64,000 bases of DNA from positions 1 to 64,000 of the forward strand of contig JAGGVO010000015.1 in the NCBI GenBank assembly GCA_021157965.1, in the 5' to 3' direction. Positions within the stretch are counted from its first letter, which is position 1, and every line of letters begins with the position of its first letter. The notes under the pieces are model-generated. The model saw only the letters and a program-made list of their open reading frames with translations, searched no databases and was not told the DNA's origin. The translations under genes and the position numbers were made by a program. The stretch comes from Candidatus Neomarinimicrobiota bacterium (GTDB lineage: Bacteria; Fidelibacterota; Fidelibacteria; Fidelibacterales; Fidelibacteraceae). Below are positions 36,567 through 46,533 of the stretch, piece after piece.

Positions 36567-39500
36567 CATTCACCTCCTTCGGCAGCAGAAAAGATTAATT
36601 CAATTTCAATCACCTGCCCCTTTATTCTGAATTTACCGGTTTGAGACGGATCCGCCAGATGATTCCCTTCTTCATCCGATGAAATAACCCTGCAGAAATA
36701 ATCCATGGATGGATTCAGGGGCACTGGAGCTTCAGCCGGATAAGAAAACTGATTGGCACTCAAAGGCGGTGATTCAAATAAAACCGATGTAAAATCGCTG
36801 CTGGTGCTGATCTGAACAATAGCATGACTCACTCCGGCAGGTCTTTTCCAGGAAAAGGAAATGTTTCCCGGTTCAAACAACTCATCGAGGGGATACTCCA
36901 GGGTTGTAATCCGGTCGCCTGACAGGGTAAACTGAAAAGGAGCTGACCATGGGAAAGCATTAGCACTTGAAATAAGACTCCGGACCCGCCAAAAACAGTT
37001 ATGATCATACTTCAACTCTCTTCCTACAGCTTCAGGAAGACTGATATTTGCTTCTGTCACCCGGTCGTGGTTCCAAATCAAAGAAGTAAACTCTTCGTCC
37101 TCGGCAACCATGATTTCATAGCGGTCTGCGTAACGAACATTTGACCAGGAAAAAACAATGGCGGAAGAATAGACTTTTTCTCCATTTGCCGGAGATTCGA
37201 GGGTAGGCGTCATATTGGAAACCACCTGAAAGGTGAGCACGTTGCTCCAATCTGTCAGGGGATTATTCCCTTCGTCAAGGGCCCTTACGCGGGCAAAAAT
37301 ATCCCGCCGCTCTTCAAAATAACCCGGTGCTGACGGCTGAAATTCTTTTGCTTCAACCCTTTCAGTCCGTGCGTCACTAAAGCCATCATCGTAGGAAAAA
37401 CTTATTTCATACCGTACACTGCCTTCCGGTTCCCCACTCCACGCCAGTCTTAGCCGATTTACCGGATATATGCCCTGATTGGCAGGTGTAACAAAGTGGA
37501 GGGTTTCTTCTTCATTACCGGAAATTGCAGGTAATTCCTGAAATGCAAATGAAAAAACCGGTGAAATAACAACCCCTTTCACCGGATGAATTCCGCGAAC
37601 TCTCCAGTAGTAGGGCTTATTAAGCTGAAAAATCCCTGTTTCTCCGTCATAAGACACTTGTTTTTCTGACGTTTCCCTGGCATAGAGGAAGGACTGAAAG
37701 CTTTCATCTTCCGAAATTTCCAGAACAAAGGTCAGATTTTCGGGACACGACCAGCTAAAGGTTGGGAGATTGATCAGTGAAGTTTCGGACCGGGGTGATT
37801 CAAGCTGGATATCCGGCCCAGGTGAACTCCTGTAGGATTTTACATTACTCCAGGCACCCCAGGGTTCGTCATCATAGTCCACTCCGCGAACCTGCCAGAA
37901 ATAAAGGGTACCCCAATACAGATCAAACTGATCTTCCGTTATCAGATTTTGACTGACAACTGTTTCAATTACCTGACTGCGGAAATCGGGATCTGTCGAG
38001 AGTCTCACTTCATATTGAGGAGCCGGTGGAATTGCCGGATCCCACATAAGAAGGCTTTCGGACAAGACAGGCGGAACAACCGGTTCGATATAGACCCGCC
38101 GGATTTCAGACGGAATTCCATGGATTTCATCGTTTGCCAATGGGGTAATTTGAAAATAGACATTGGAGTCAAAAGGAAGGCCCAACTCTCCCCTGTCAAT
38201 GGTTGCAGTCATGCCCGTCATGGCATCAAGGCGCCAGATTTCATCCATTCCTTCGGCATCGGAATAAGCCGTCAGGCGATAAGTATCCGCTCCGGCGACG
38301 GAATTTGTCCTTTCAACCATCATTTGGTTCTGATCTCTGAGCCAGTTTGCCACAATTCCCACCTGTTGGTTGGCGCCCGGTCTGGATGGAAGGATGACTT
38401 CATAAACTCCGGACCCGTTTCCAAGCGGCATCCCGTCCCGTAAGAGCACAAGCTGAACATACATCTGTTGACCGTATTCAAAAAAGTCATCAGTTACAAA
38501 GACCGGCAGGGCATTGGTTGAATACTCTTCTGAAAAGATAGGGGTTGAAAGTTCAGGATCTGTACCGGCATTCACCATGACAGCCCGGGCAAATGGTACA
38601 GGTTGGGTGTATCTTACCATAAAACCCGGATTTCCAGCCGGATCGGGTTCTATCAGGAATGGTTCATAAAGGACAGATACAAAGGCAGCAGGATTGATAA
38701 CGATCGGTTCATTCGTAGATGCAATGATATTCCCCGATGAGAGAGCCTGTACATTTACATAAACCTGATCATATCCTGCAATCTGATTCCACACATCCTC
38801 AAGGGGAAATGGAAATCCCGGAGTGAAAAAATCCATAATCACCTCTTCACCTCCGGCATCCGATGACAGGGTAATCATATATTCATCAACGCCACTTACA
38901 CCCTGAATCAGTTCAACGAGAGGCTGAAGTGGATTTTGTGGATTCCGGCTGAGACGAATAAACAAATCCACTTCATTAAAAAAGTTAAGATTCAGGGGAC
39001 GTGGGACATCCCAGAAGAATGTATTACCATCCAGCGTTACCCCAATTTGTCCATAGAGTATCATTTCAGGCGTTATCTGCAACTCATTCACCGGCAGGCG
39101 CAAAGAGGTTTCCAACAACATATCGGAGTTCCATAGTGGCTGGATCAGACGTCCGTCTTCCCGGATATCCGGCATATCGGAGATCAAAATCTCATAACCC
39201 CGTGCTGACGCATAGGGAGACCAAAAAGCCGTAAGGTCCCGATTTGTCAGAGACCAGTCCACCACCGGAAAATCAAGAGTTTTTACTGAAAAAGAGTATG
39301 TCACAGAAGGACCGCCTGCTACTTCGTCGGGATTGAGGGGGATCACCTCCCAATAATAGGTTTCACCTGGCAGCAAAGGTACCTCGGAATCGGAGGGATA
39401 CTGATACATTTTTTGCCGCAAAACGGTTGTAAAAAAGGGATTCTCAACATTTGGATCATCGGCGTATGAAAGGTGAAATTCAAACAAATCCTGACCTGCC

Positions 39501-41230
39501 GGTGCTTCCCACGAAAAAACGGGATTGGTTTCAGCCTGATTTTCTCCATTGGCAGGAGATTGCAGGGAGATATTTAATATTTTGAAATTGCCGATCACCG
39601 TATGGTCGTCGGGAAGTCCGAGCATGGTTTCATTGGCATCCAGTGGAATCAGTTTCCAAAAATATTGCTTTCCGGGATATAACCAGCCGTTTTCATCCAT
39701 TCGCAATTTATAGGGAAGTGTCTGGATTACCGTATTAAGGACATTCCCGATATCTACGGTTTGATCATTGATATCACTGATCCGAAGCTCATAATAGGGG
39801 ACTGCTGCGGGGACATCCGCATTGAATGTGGGTAAAACCGTAAAAACCTCATCCCCCGTAATCGGTTCGGTCAACTGGATGGGCGAGACGGTAAAAGTGC
39901 TGATATCACTCCAGGGGGACGGATCGGGCCCCGGATTCATGCGGATCTTCCAGACATAGCGTTTGCCGGGAACCAGGGGTTCTTCTTCCAAAGGATAGGT
40001 ATAAGGCAGGCTTTGGATGGGATCGCTCTGCCACCAGGGGTTTTCCACCATAGGGTCGACATCAGCCTCACTGAGCCAGATTTCATATTCCTGGGCACAG
40101 GCCGTCAAATCCCAGTTAAAAATCGGATTGACACTGTTGACCGTTGCCCCGTAAGCCGGTGAAGACATCCGGTCCTGGGTAATCCGTTTGCCATAACTGA
40201 AAATATACACAGGACTCGTTATCGGATCAGGCCAGCCCCAGATTCCTTTCTGGCCGATATAATCGTAGCCGTCAATGTATTCTCTGGCTTCCACCTGCCA
40301 CACGTATTCATAGCCGCAGGCCAATTCCCGTTCACTGGAGGGATACTGAAGAGATACTGTGCGAACGGTTCCCGTTTCAGGAACCCTGAAAATAGAGGTG
40401 TAAGATTCTTCCCAGCGGGTATCCAGAAAGACTGCTGTCACATCCTCAAAGGCATCATCATAACTGCTGTGAATTTCAGGATTATACTGGGCCACTTTGA
40501 GCCTGTAATCAATAACCACGCCGGGGCGGAATCCCGGTGAATCCCAGCGAAACCAGGGTTGAAAATCCGTAACATCCGCCCTCTGAACCGGTTCATTTAA
40601 AACAATTTTACTGGATAAAATATTGGTCAGATTTTCACCCGGCATCTGGGCTTCTGGTTTATCCCAGGTCCAGTTCCGGTCGTACCGTTTATCTACAAAG
40701 CTGTGGTCCCATGACAAATCCAGCAACCGGTTTTCGTCCGTATCCATCACCAGTCGTGAATCTCTGTCTGTATCTGCCCTTGTCACATTTTCCCAGGCAA
40801 TCATTTTAATATCATATTTACCAGCCGGCAGATATCCGTTGGTTTCAATCATATCCTGAAATTTCTTTGTGATTTCAAACACCATCATCCGGTCCTCGGT
40901 AAAGCTGGAATTCATGAGGAGTATTGTTGAATTGGGTTGCACTTCATAGGGATCGGTGACACCCCAGGCAACGGGATTATCACTTTCAGAAATACCGGAT
41001 ACATTCTGAACGCTGAGACGGAACTCCACATTCACATACATTACGTCATCCGTCTTATTCGTCAGACTCACGGTCCATAAATTGATATTGGGATCGTTCC
41101 AGCTTTGCAAAGTGAACTGTCCTGTCATTAACAGCTGGACTTCAATATCCAGCTCCTCTCCCATCGGGGCCGCGTCAACAAAATGTATACACAATAAAAA
41201 AGCTATCATCAAAATGGAAATATTTTTCAT
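36566..41230 (-). CDS. large exported protein with multiple fibronectin-III-like repeats
   Basis: A 1554-residue protein with a signal peptide (MKNISILMIAFLLCIHFVDA). A unique N-terminal domain (about 25-200) is followed by many Fn3-like modules of 90-110 residues. They are recognised by the recurring pattern SPANGE...NPVFSW, then YEI-type strands, then PGKRYVWKIR / PGETYYWEV. At least six are clear by eye, and several more diverged ones lie in the middle. The end (IEIELIFSAAEGGE) has no T9SS or LPXTG signal, so the export route beyond the periplasm is unclear. The stop codon overlaps the start of the FecR gene. It probably forms an elongated surface or periplasmic scaffold. Confidence 0.85.
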   Translation of the reverse strand: MKNISILMIAFLLCIHFVDAAPMGEELDIEVQLLMTGQFTLQSWNDPNINLWTVSLTNKTDDVMYVNVEFRLSVQNVSGISESDNPVAWGVTDPYEVQPNSTILLMNSSFTEDRMMVFEITKKFQDMIETNGYLPAGKYDIKMIAWENVTRADTDRDSRLVMDTDENRLLDLSWDHSFVDKRYDRNWTWDKPEAQMPGENLTNILSSKIVLNEPVQRADVTDFQPWFRWDSPGFRPGVVIDYRLKVAQYNPEIHSSYDDAFEDVTAVFLDTRWEESYTSIFRVPETGTVRTVSLQYPSSERELACGYEYVWQVEAREYIDGYDYIGQKGIWGWPDPITSPVYIFSYGKRITQDRMSSPAYGATVNSVNPIFNWDLTACAQEYEIWLSEADVDPMVENPWWQSDPIQSLPYTYPLEEEPLVPGKRYVWKIRMNPGPDPSPWSDISTFTVSPIQLTEPITGDEVFTVLPTFNADVPAAVPYYELRISDINDQTVDIGNVLNTVIQTLPYKLRMDENGWLYPGKQYFWKLIPLDANETMLGLPDDHTVIGNFKILNISLQSPANGENQAETNPVFSWEAPAGQDLFEFHLSYADDPNVENPFFTTVLRQKMYQYPSDSEVPLLPGETYYWEVIPLNPDEVAGGPSVTYSFSVKTLDFPVVDWSLTNRDLTAFWSPYASARGYEILISDMPDIREDGRLIQPLWNSDMLLETSLRLPVNELQITPEMILYGQIGVTLDGNTFFWDVPRPLNLNFFNEVDLFIRLSRNPQNPLQPLVELIQGVSGVDEYMITLSSDAGGEEVIMDFFTPGFPFPLEDVWNQIAGYDQVYVNVQALSSGNIIASTNEPIVINPAAFVSVLYEPFLIEPDPAGNPGFMVRYTQPVPFARAVMVNAGTDPELSTPIFSEEYSTNALPVFVTDDFFEYGQQMYVQLVLLRDGMPLGNGSGVYEVILPSRPGANQQVGIVANWLRDQNQMMVERTNSVAGADTYRLTAYSDAEGMDEIWRLDAMTGMTATIDRGELGLPFDSNVYFQITPLANDEIHGIPSEIRRVYIEPVVPPVLSESLLMWDPAIPPAPQYEVRLSTDPDFRSQVIETVVSQNLITEDQFDLYWGTLYFWQVRGVDYDDEPWGAWSNVKSYRSSPGPDIQLESPRSETSLINLPTFSWSCPENLTFVLEISEDESFQSFLYARETSEKQVSYDGETGIFQLNKPYYWRVRGIHPVKGVVISPVFSFAFQELPAISGNEEETLHFVTPANQGIYPVNRLRLAWSGEPEGSVRYEISFSYDDGFSDARTERVEAKEFQPSAPGYFEERRDIFARVRALDEGNNPLTDWSNVLTFQVVSNMTPTLESPANGEKVYSSAIVFSWSNVRYADRYEIMVAEDEEFTSLIWNHDRVTEANISLPEAVGRELKYDHNCFWRVRSLISSANAFPWSAPFQFTLSGDRITTLEYPLDELFEPGNISFSWKRPAGVSHAIVQISTSSDFTSVLFESPPLSANQFSYPAEAPVPLNPSMDYFCRVISSDEEGNHLADPSQTGKFRIKGQVIEIELIFSAAEGGE

Positions 41231-41378
41231 GAGGGGTCCCTCCCTGAATATGGATATTGTGGGTAATTTATAAAAATTCCGTGTTCATGTTACATTATAC
41301 TTTTAAATATCACTCCATGCAAGGTCATGGAATAAATATTCCAAAGGATATGACGACTCTCACATTGCAGAGTGATTC

Positions 41379-43040
41379 TTAAAATGTCTCTGTCAGAACC
41401 CGGTGTTCCACCTCTCTCATAATGTGGTGCCGACTGATCAGTCCTTTGATTTTTTTACGGGTTTCATCAGTCACAATATATTCGCCATATCCCTTTTGAT
41501 TCATGAGGGCCAGGGCTTTATCCAGGGGAGTACCAGGACATATTACTTCTTTGGGGGGATCGGTCATAACATCCGAACTTACCATCCACTGCCACAGGGA
41601 AGGATCCGGCAACACCTGACGGATACCGCTGACACTCAGCAAGCCAATCCACTCACCGTTCCGCTTTACAACAGGAAATATTGACTGGTCAGCCTGGGCC
41701 ATCATGTCCACAGCTTTTTCAAGGGAGAGATCTTCATTCAGTATCACGGGGGACGGATTCAGAACATCTTCTGTTTTCATTTCGGCCAGGACATCCTCAA
41801 CGGTTACATTTTTTCCGGCTTCACCGGATTTTTTTATAATCCATTTGACCATGGGAGGTCCCATAAGCTGGACGAGAAAAGTTGTCGTTGTTACGCCAAA
41901 AATCACCACGTCACCAAGAGTCATGGTTGATGAGACGGGAATATGCTGCAGGTGGTGACTGGCCATAATGGAAAGGCCGATAGCGACACCACCCTGGGCA
42001 AAGAGTCCGAGACCTGTATATTTTTTTACAATAGGATCAGATCGGGACAACACTGCACCAAACCAGGCGCCTGTAATTTTTCCTATGGTTCGAGTAAGGA
42101 CATAAACACCGATAATCAGCCAGAGCCATCCCGGCATGGCATAAAGGGTTAAACGGGCACCGACAAGAACAAAAAAGAGGATGTAAATGGGATCGGAAAA
42201 GTTCTTCAATTGTTGAATCACTTTTTTACTCCGGTCATAATCCAGATTAACGACAACAATCCCCATGGTCATGGATGCCATGATAACATCCATATTAAAA
42301 AAGACAGCAGTCCCGATTGTTAATAGTAACAGACCAATTGCAGAAGGCAGAATCACTTCCAGTTTATCGGTATACCGAAGAATTAATTTCAGAATAACGG
42401 CGGCAATGAATCCTGTTATGATGGCACCGCCTAATTCCACACCAATACGGAGTATTTGCTCAAGCCAGGCAACATCTCCCCCGGATAAAATTCCTGCAAT
42501 TCCGGTCCCCACGCCATACAGGGTCATAGCCAGCGCATCATCGAGGGCTACAATAGCAATGAGTGTCGTGGTTAAAATACCGGCGGACCGGTATTCCCAG
42601 ATCACATTGATGGTAGATGCCGGATCAGTGGCACTGGCAATAGCTCCGAAAATAATCCCTGCGGCTATGGCTCCGGACCAACTTCCCATAACAGTATAGA
42701 GAATAACCGTGATTGACAATCCGACAAGAAAAAAAGTCAGTAATCCTTCAGAAATCAGGATTGCGGCAAATTGTTTTCCATATTTCCGGAGTGTGGAAAA
42801 GCGGATTTCTGCCCCGACCAGAAAACCGATAATCCCCAGGGCAAAATAGTTAAAGGCGCTCAGTGCCTGGATATCCTCCTGAGTCACCAAGCGGATACCT
42901 CCTTCTCCCAGAAGGACTCCCAGGAGAATATACCCCAAAACCTGGGGAATACTCAAACGCCTGGCCATTAAAGCACTGAGAATACCCCCAAACACACCAA
43001 TTCCAAAAATAATCATAATGCCCGGATTCAATCCATTCAT
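41379..43040 (-). CDS. cation/proton antiporter with C-terminal CBS pair
   Basis: A 553-residue membrane protein. The ATG at 43038-43040 overlaps the stop of the EIIA gene (ATGA), which decides the start. About twelve hydrophobic segments (residues 1-400) form a sodium/proton-exchanger type core, with SATDPAST and ALDDALA as likely ion-site motifs. Two CBS domains follow (about residues 420-545: VLNPSPVILNEDLSLEKAV and VMTDPPKEVICPGTPLDKAL). CBS pairs bind adenine nucleotides, so transport is likely controlled by energy status. The ion (sodium or potassium) cannot be told. Coupling to an EIIA protein suggests additional control by phosphotransfer. Confidence 0.9.
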   Translation of the reverse strand: MNGLNPGIMIIFGIGVFGGILSALMARRLSIPQVLGYILLGVLLGEGGIRLVTQEDIQALSAFNYFALGIIGFLVGAEIRFSTLRKYGKQFAAILISEGLLTFFLVGLSITVILYTVMGSWSGAIAAGIIFGAIASATDPASTINVIWEYRSAGILTTTLIAIVALDDALAMTLYGVGTGIAGILSGGDVAWLEQILRIGVELGGAIITGFIAAVILKLILRYTDKLEVILPSAIGLLLLTIGTAVFFNMDVIMASMTMGIVVVNLDYDRSKKVIQQLKNFSDPIYILFFVLVGARLTLYAMPGWLWLIIGVYVLTRTIGKITGAWFGAVLSRSDPIVKKYTGLGLFAQGGVAIGLSIMASHHLQHIPVSSTMTLGDVVIFGVTTTTFLVQLMGPPMVKWIIKKSGEAGKNVTVEDVLAEMKTEDVLNPSPVILNEDLSLEKAVDMMAQADQSIFPVVKRNGEWIGLLSVSGIRQVLPDPSLWQWMVSSDVMTDPPKEVICPGTPLDKALALMNQKGYGEYIVTDETRKKIKGLISRHHIMREVEHRVLTETF

Positions 43041-43690
43041 GACAGATCCTTCCCCGTAAAGACAGACCATAACTCCTTTTCTTCCGCCTTCAACAGAGCT
43101 TTTACCACGGAATCATCTTTCATACGGCCACTGACAAGGGAGAGAAGCCGGATATATTCAGCATGCTGGTCACGCCCTGCAGCAATCATAATAATATAGT
43201 GTACCGGCAGACCATCCAACGACTTATAGTCAGCAATCCCTTTCCTGGAAACACCCAAAGCCATAACCGGTGATTTGACCGAATTCAGGCGGACATGTGG
43301 AACGGCAATACCCCAGCCGATGCCGGTACTCATCAAATCCTCCCGCTGACGAAGAGCAGACATAAGTTCTTCTTTTGATTTTATCTTTCCAGTCTGAATA
43401 ATCAGATCTGCCATTTCATCCAATGCGCCCCATTTGTTGAGTGATTTGATTAATTTTACCGATTCCGGTTTCAGAACTGCTGAAACAGTCAGACTGAATT
43501 CTTTGGATTCATCGGGGATCTGAGTCGTAAGCCTGCGGTTGACCCAGTTTTCAATTTCAGACCGTTTAAAACGCCAGGAAGTGCCGATTTTACCTCCGGG
43601 GATCTCCCCTTTTTGAACCCACTCATATACCGTCCGCTCAGATACCCGTAAATATTCAGCAACTTCTTCAAGAGTCATCAATTCATTCAT
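43037..43690 (-). CDS. HTH - PTS EIIA(Ntr)-like regulator
   Basis: A 217-residue fusion. The start at the ATG at 43688-43690 has AGGAGG six bases upstream; the longer frame begins with an unlikely extension. Residues 1-55 are an excisionase-type helix-turn-helix (TLEEVAEYLRVSERTVYEWVQKG, then TSWRFKRSEIENW). Residues about 70-215 are a PTS EIIA type 2 / PtsN-like domain with the phosphorylatable His132 in AVPHVR. In such proteins phosphorylation by the nitrogen PTS could be read out directly by the DNA-binding part. No other PTS gene is in the window. It overlaps the antiporter gene by 4 bp. Confidence 0.88.
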   Translation of the reverse strand: MNELMTLEEVAEYLRVSERTVYEWVQKGEIPGGKIGTSWRFKRSEIENWVNRRLTTQIPDESKEFSLTVSAVLKPESVKLIKSLNKWGALDEMADLIIQTGKIKSKEELMSALRQREDLMSTGIGWGIAVPHVRLNSVKSPVMALGVSRKGIADYKSLDGLPVHYIIMIAAGRDQHAEYIRLLSLVSGRMKDDSVVKALLKAEEKELWSVFTGKDLS

Positions 43691-43937
43691 CTTCATCCTC
43701 CTGACATATATTATCATATTTTTCAATCAATTTCAATTCTTTCAATTTAATACCCACGTTTTACAATATTTGCTTAAAGCGGGGAAAAATCAGGACAGAT
43801 TATTCATCATGAAAGAAGTAAAACAAACGGAACAATCCGGATGAAATTTCTTTGGAAAGCTGTTTTTTAAATCCATTCTTTTACATAAGTTTATATCTTG
43901 AGTTTATTATGATGTGCGAAACAAACATGAGGGAGAT

Positions 43938-45134
43938 ATGAAACCGATCATACCGGCAAAACGGGTTGAAAATGTCAAATACGCCATACGGGACATTGTT
44001 GCCATTGCAAATAAGGCCAAAGCTTCTGGAAAAGAGATGATTTATCTGAATATTGGTGATCCGAATATTTTTGGCTTTCGGACGCCTCAGCACATGCTGG
44101 ATGCGGTGACTGACGCCATGAACCGCAACATGAACGGATATTCGCCATCTTCCGGCATTGAAGAAGCGGTGGAAGCGATCCGGAAACAGGCAGGGCGTTC
44201 GGGAATTCGGAACATCCGGGATATTTTTGTCTCAACAGGCGCCAGCGAAGCGATTGAATTGTGCCTTACAGCCCTCTTAAATCCCGGAGATAATGTTCTT
44301 CTGCCCTATCCCGGATATCCCCTGTACACGTCGGTTGTGGGCAAACTGTCAGCCGAAATCAATCCCTATTATCTGAATGAGGAAGATGGCTGGAATCTGG
44401 ATGTGGCAGATATTGAGAGCCGCATCAATGAAAAAACCAAAGGTATTGTTATCATCAATCCAAACAATCCCACAGGCGCCATTTATCCTCCGGAAACATT
44501 GAAACAACTCATTGAATTGGCCAAGAAATATAATTTGGTGATTTTCAGCGATGAAATTTATGATAAACTCTGTTTTCACGGACAAAAATATACCTCACTT
44601 GCTTCCCTGACACAGGATACACCGGTCGTAACCTTTAACGGACTTTCCAAATCATATCTGGTCCCGGGTTTCCGGATTGGCTGGGCTATATTCAGCGGCC
44701 CAAAAGAACTTATGCAGGATTACATTGATGGTGTTAACAAGATGGTCCGGGCAAGATTGTGTGCCAATCACCCCATGCAATATGCCATCAAACCAGCGCT
44801 GGAAATGGATCAATCCCATATCCAAAATGTTCTTTCCGAACTGGAAAAACGCAACCGGATAACAGATGAGATGCTGAATGATATTCCTGAAATCAGCTGT
44901 GTTCCTGCTAAAGCGGCATTTTACGCCTTTCCGACTCTGAATATCCCGGACCGGGATCTGGATTATGTCTCAGATTTGATTCGTGAAACAGGGGTTGTCA
45001 CGGTTCATGGAAGCGGCTTCGGACAAAAAAAGGGGACACAACACATGCGGGTGGTTTTTCTGCCGGAAGAAGACCGTCTTATAAAAGCCTATGAAAAAAT
45101 CCGGGATTTTACACGGAAGCGATATCATTCTTAA
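43938..45134 (+). CDS. class I/II aminotransferase (alanine aminotransferase type)
   Basis: A 398-residue PLP enzyme of fold type I. AGGGAG precedes the ATG at 43938. The lysine that binds PLP lies in NGLSKSYLVPGFRIGW, and NPNNPTGAIYP, SDEIYDKL and FLPEED near the end are usual for the AlaA / aspartate aminotransferase group. It probably exchanges amino groups between alanine or a related amino acid and 2-oxoglutarate, which would feed pyruvate to the PFOR seen elsewhere in the window. A strong hairpin terminator follows. A GTG at 43914 could also start the frame but would have a poorer site. Confidence 0.92.
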   Translation: MKPIIPAKRVENVKYAIRDIVAIANKAKASGKEMIYLNIGDPNIFGFRTPQHMLDAVTDAMNRNMNGYSPSSGIEEAVEAIRKQAGRSGIRNIRDIFVSTGASEAIELCLTALLNPGDNVLLPYPGYPLYTSVVGKLSAEINPYYLNEEDGWNLDVADIESRINEKTKGIVIINPNNPTGAIYPPETLKQLIELAKKYNLVIFSDEIYDKLCFHGQKYTSLASLTQDTPVVTFNGLSKSYLVPGFRIGWAIFSGPKELMQDYIDGVNKMVRARLCANHPMQYAIKPALEMDQSHIQNVLSELEKRNRITDEMLNDIPEISCVPAKAAFYAFPTLNIPDRDLDYVSDLIRETGVVTVHGSGFGQKKGTQHMRVVFLPEEDRLIKAYEKIRDFTRKRYHS

Positions 45135-45152
45135 AACTGTAAAACATATCTG

Positions 45153-45179
45153 AAAAAGGTCCATACCGGACCTTTTTTT
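45153..45179. terminator. bidirectional terminator
   Basis: AAAAAGGTCC, a five-base loop and GGACCTTTTT form a hairpin between two convergent genes. On the minus strand it overlaps the stop codon of the lipoprotein gene. It can serve both directions. Confidence 0.9.
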
Positions 45180-45666
45180 AATATTCAATTTTCACGTAAA
45201 TCTGTACATTGGCCGGACCCAGACTGGATGATCCCGTACCACGCTCCGGATTAGGAAGTATGTGTCCCAAATCGGGTACCGTCTGGACCAGGTCGGTTTC
45301 CATGCTTACTTCATCACCCGGCAAATATTGGAAGAGTCCTTCCTCTACCCTGCCGTCATGATACACCAGTTCAAGCCATTCACACAATCCAACGGGAGGT
45401 TGAGTAACCACATAGATCCCTTCATAAATAACAGGGGAAACATTCTTCATATAGGTATACATCTTAAATTCACCGGTCTGATAAAACACAATTTTCATAC
45501 TGTCGATAACGGACGGTTGCAATGCTGAGAGGTTGTCGCCTTCGCTGATCCAGACACCGGTGAGATTTTCAGATTGGACATCACTGTTCCCTTCACAACC
45601 TTGCAAAAAAAGATACATTGTTATAATAAGGGAGAAAGTCGCAATTTTCTGAAGATGCTTAATCAT
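45178..45666 (-). CDS. predicted lipoprotein, unknown function
   Basis: A 162-residue protein. The signal peptide ends in the lipobox LQGC (residue 24). The mature part is beta-rich (GVWISEGDNLSAL, YTYMKNVSPVIYEGIYVV, VEEGLFQYLPGDEVSM), similar in layout to small lipocalin-like lipoproteins with an opening GVW motif, but no family can be named. Its stop codon lies within the terminator hairpin shared with the aminotransferase gene. It stands about 75 bp downstream of rex on the same strand and may be part of the rex transcript. Confidence 0.7.
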   Translation of the reverse strand: MIKHLQKIATFSLIITMYLFLQGCEGNSDVQSENLTGVWISEGDNLSALQPSVIDSMKIVFYQTGEFKMYTYMKNVSPVIYEGIYVVTQPPVGLCEWLELVYHDGRVEEGLFQYLPGDEVSMETDLVQTVPDLGHILPNPERGTGSSSLGPANVQIYVKIEY

Positions 45667-45742
45667 GTGAGGAAACCACCTTTTATAAGAATTTGATTAC
45701 TTTTTACTGATAAATCAAGAATCATGAAAACAGAGAAAGACT

Positions 45743-46399
45743 TTACTTCGTATCTTTTTCCGTTTCCGACAGTTTCATTTTACTGGTCAATACTCCCAGG
45801 CTCACAGAAAGCTGAGCATTCTCCACGATCACGTCATCGGGAACAATCAGGGCTTTCGGGACAAAATTCCAGATACCTTTAATAAACCCCTGTACCATCA
45901 AGTCGGCAACCTCCTGAGCCGAGTCTTCGCCTACTGTGATAATCCCGATATCGATTTTCATTCTCAAAGCCAGATTGGGCATTTTTTCCACCGGGAGAAC
46001 ATCCACCCCAAAAATTGTTTTACCGATACGCCTGGGATCTTTGTCGAATGCCGCCACAATATTCAGACCATACAAACGAAAGCGCTGATATCCCAGCAGT
46101 GCCGTCCCCAGATTCCCTACCCCGACAAGAAATGCATCCCTTTTAACATCCCATCCGAGAAAGGCTTTGATCTTATCAATCAGTTCCTTAACAGAATATC
46201 CTACACGGGGTTTACCCACAATCCCTGTCAGCGCCAGATCTTTTCGTACCTGGGTCGGGTCCAGATGCAATTCATTGGAAATAAATGTACAGGAAACATA
46301 CCGTCGGTTTTCCCGAAGTAAACGGGTAAGGACATGTAAATAAGCGGGAAGACGCCGCATGGACGGTTCCGGGGCAGAAAATTTCCTGATTTTTCTCAT
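45743..46399 (-). CDS. rex: redox-sensing transcriptional repressor Rex
   Basis: A 218-residue Rex. I choose the ATG at 46397-46399: GGAG is eight bases upstream and the length fits the family, while the open frame continues 49 codons further without a family match. The N-terminal winged helix is LTRLLRENRRYVSCTFISNELHLDPTQVRKDLAL, written here in part, and the Rossmann motif GVGNLGTALLGY starts near residue 92. Rex senses the NADH/NAD+ ratio and represses fermentation and respiration genes when NADH is low. Divergent from a potassium-channel gene, with a 16-bp palindrome between them. Confidence 0.95.
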   Translation of the reverse strand: MRKIRKFSAPEPSMRRLPAYLHVLTRLLRENRRYVSCTFISNELHLDPTQVRKDLALTGIVGKPRVGYSVKELIDKIKAFLGWDVKRDAFLVGVGNLGTALLGYQRFRLYGLNIVAAFDKDPRRIGKTIFGVDVLPVEKMPNLALRMKIDIGIITVGEDSAQEVADLMVQGFIKGIWNFVPKALIVPDDVIVENAQLSVSLGVLTSKMKLSETEKDTK

Positions 46400-46450
46400 A
46401 ACGGTTCTCCAACAGAGAATTAATTCACGAATAATAGCTGTTTTTACAGG

Positions 46451-46466
46451 TGAAGTCAAGACTTCA
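46451..46466. promoter_or_regulatory. palindrome between rex and the K+ channel gene
   Basis: TGAAGTC-AA-GACTTCA is a perfect inverted repeat with a two-base spacer. It lies 52 bp upstream of the rex start and 68 bp upstream of the channel start. It differs from the classical Rex operator (TTGTGAA ... TTCACAA), so binding by Rex is only a possibility. Confidence 0.4.
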
Positions 46467-46533
46467 TCCTCAAATAAATGGCTCCGGAAATAGTTTAGGC
46501 TTTTTTTCTCATTGAAATTGAATAATTTTATAT

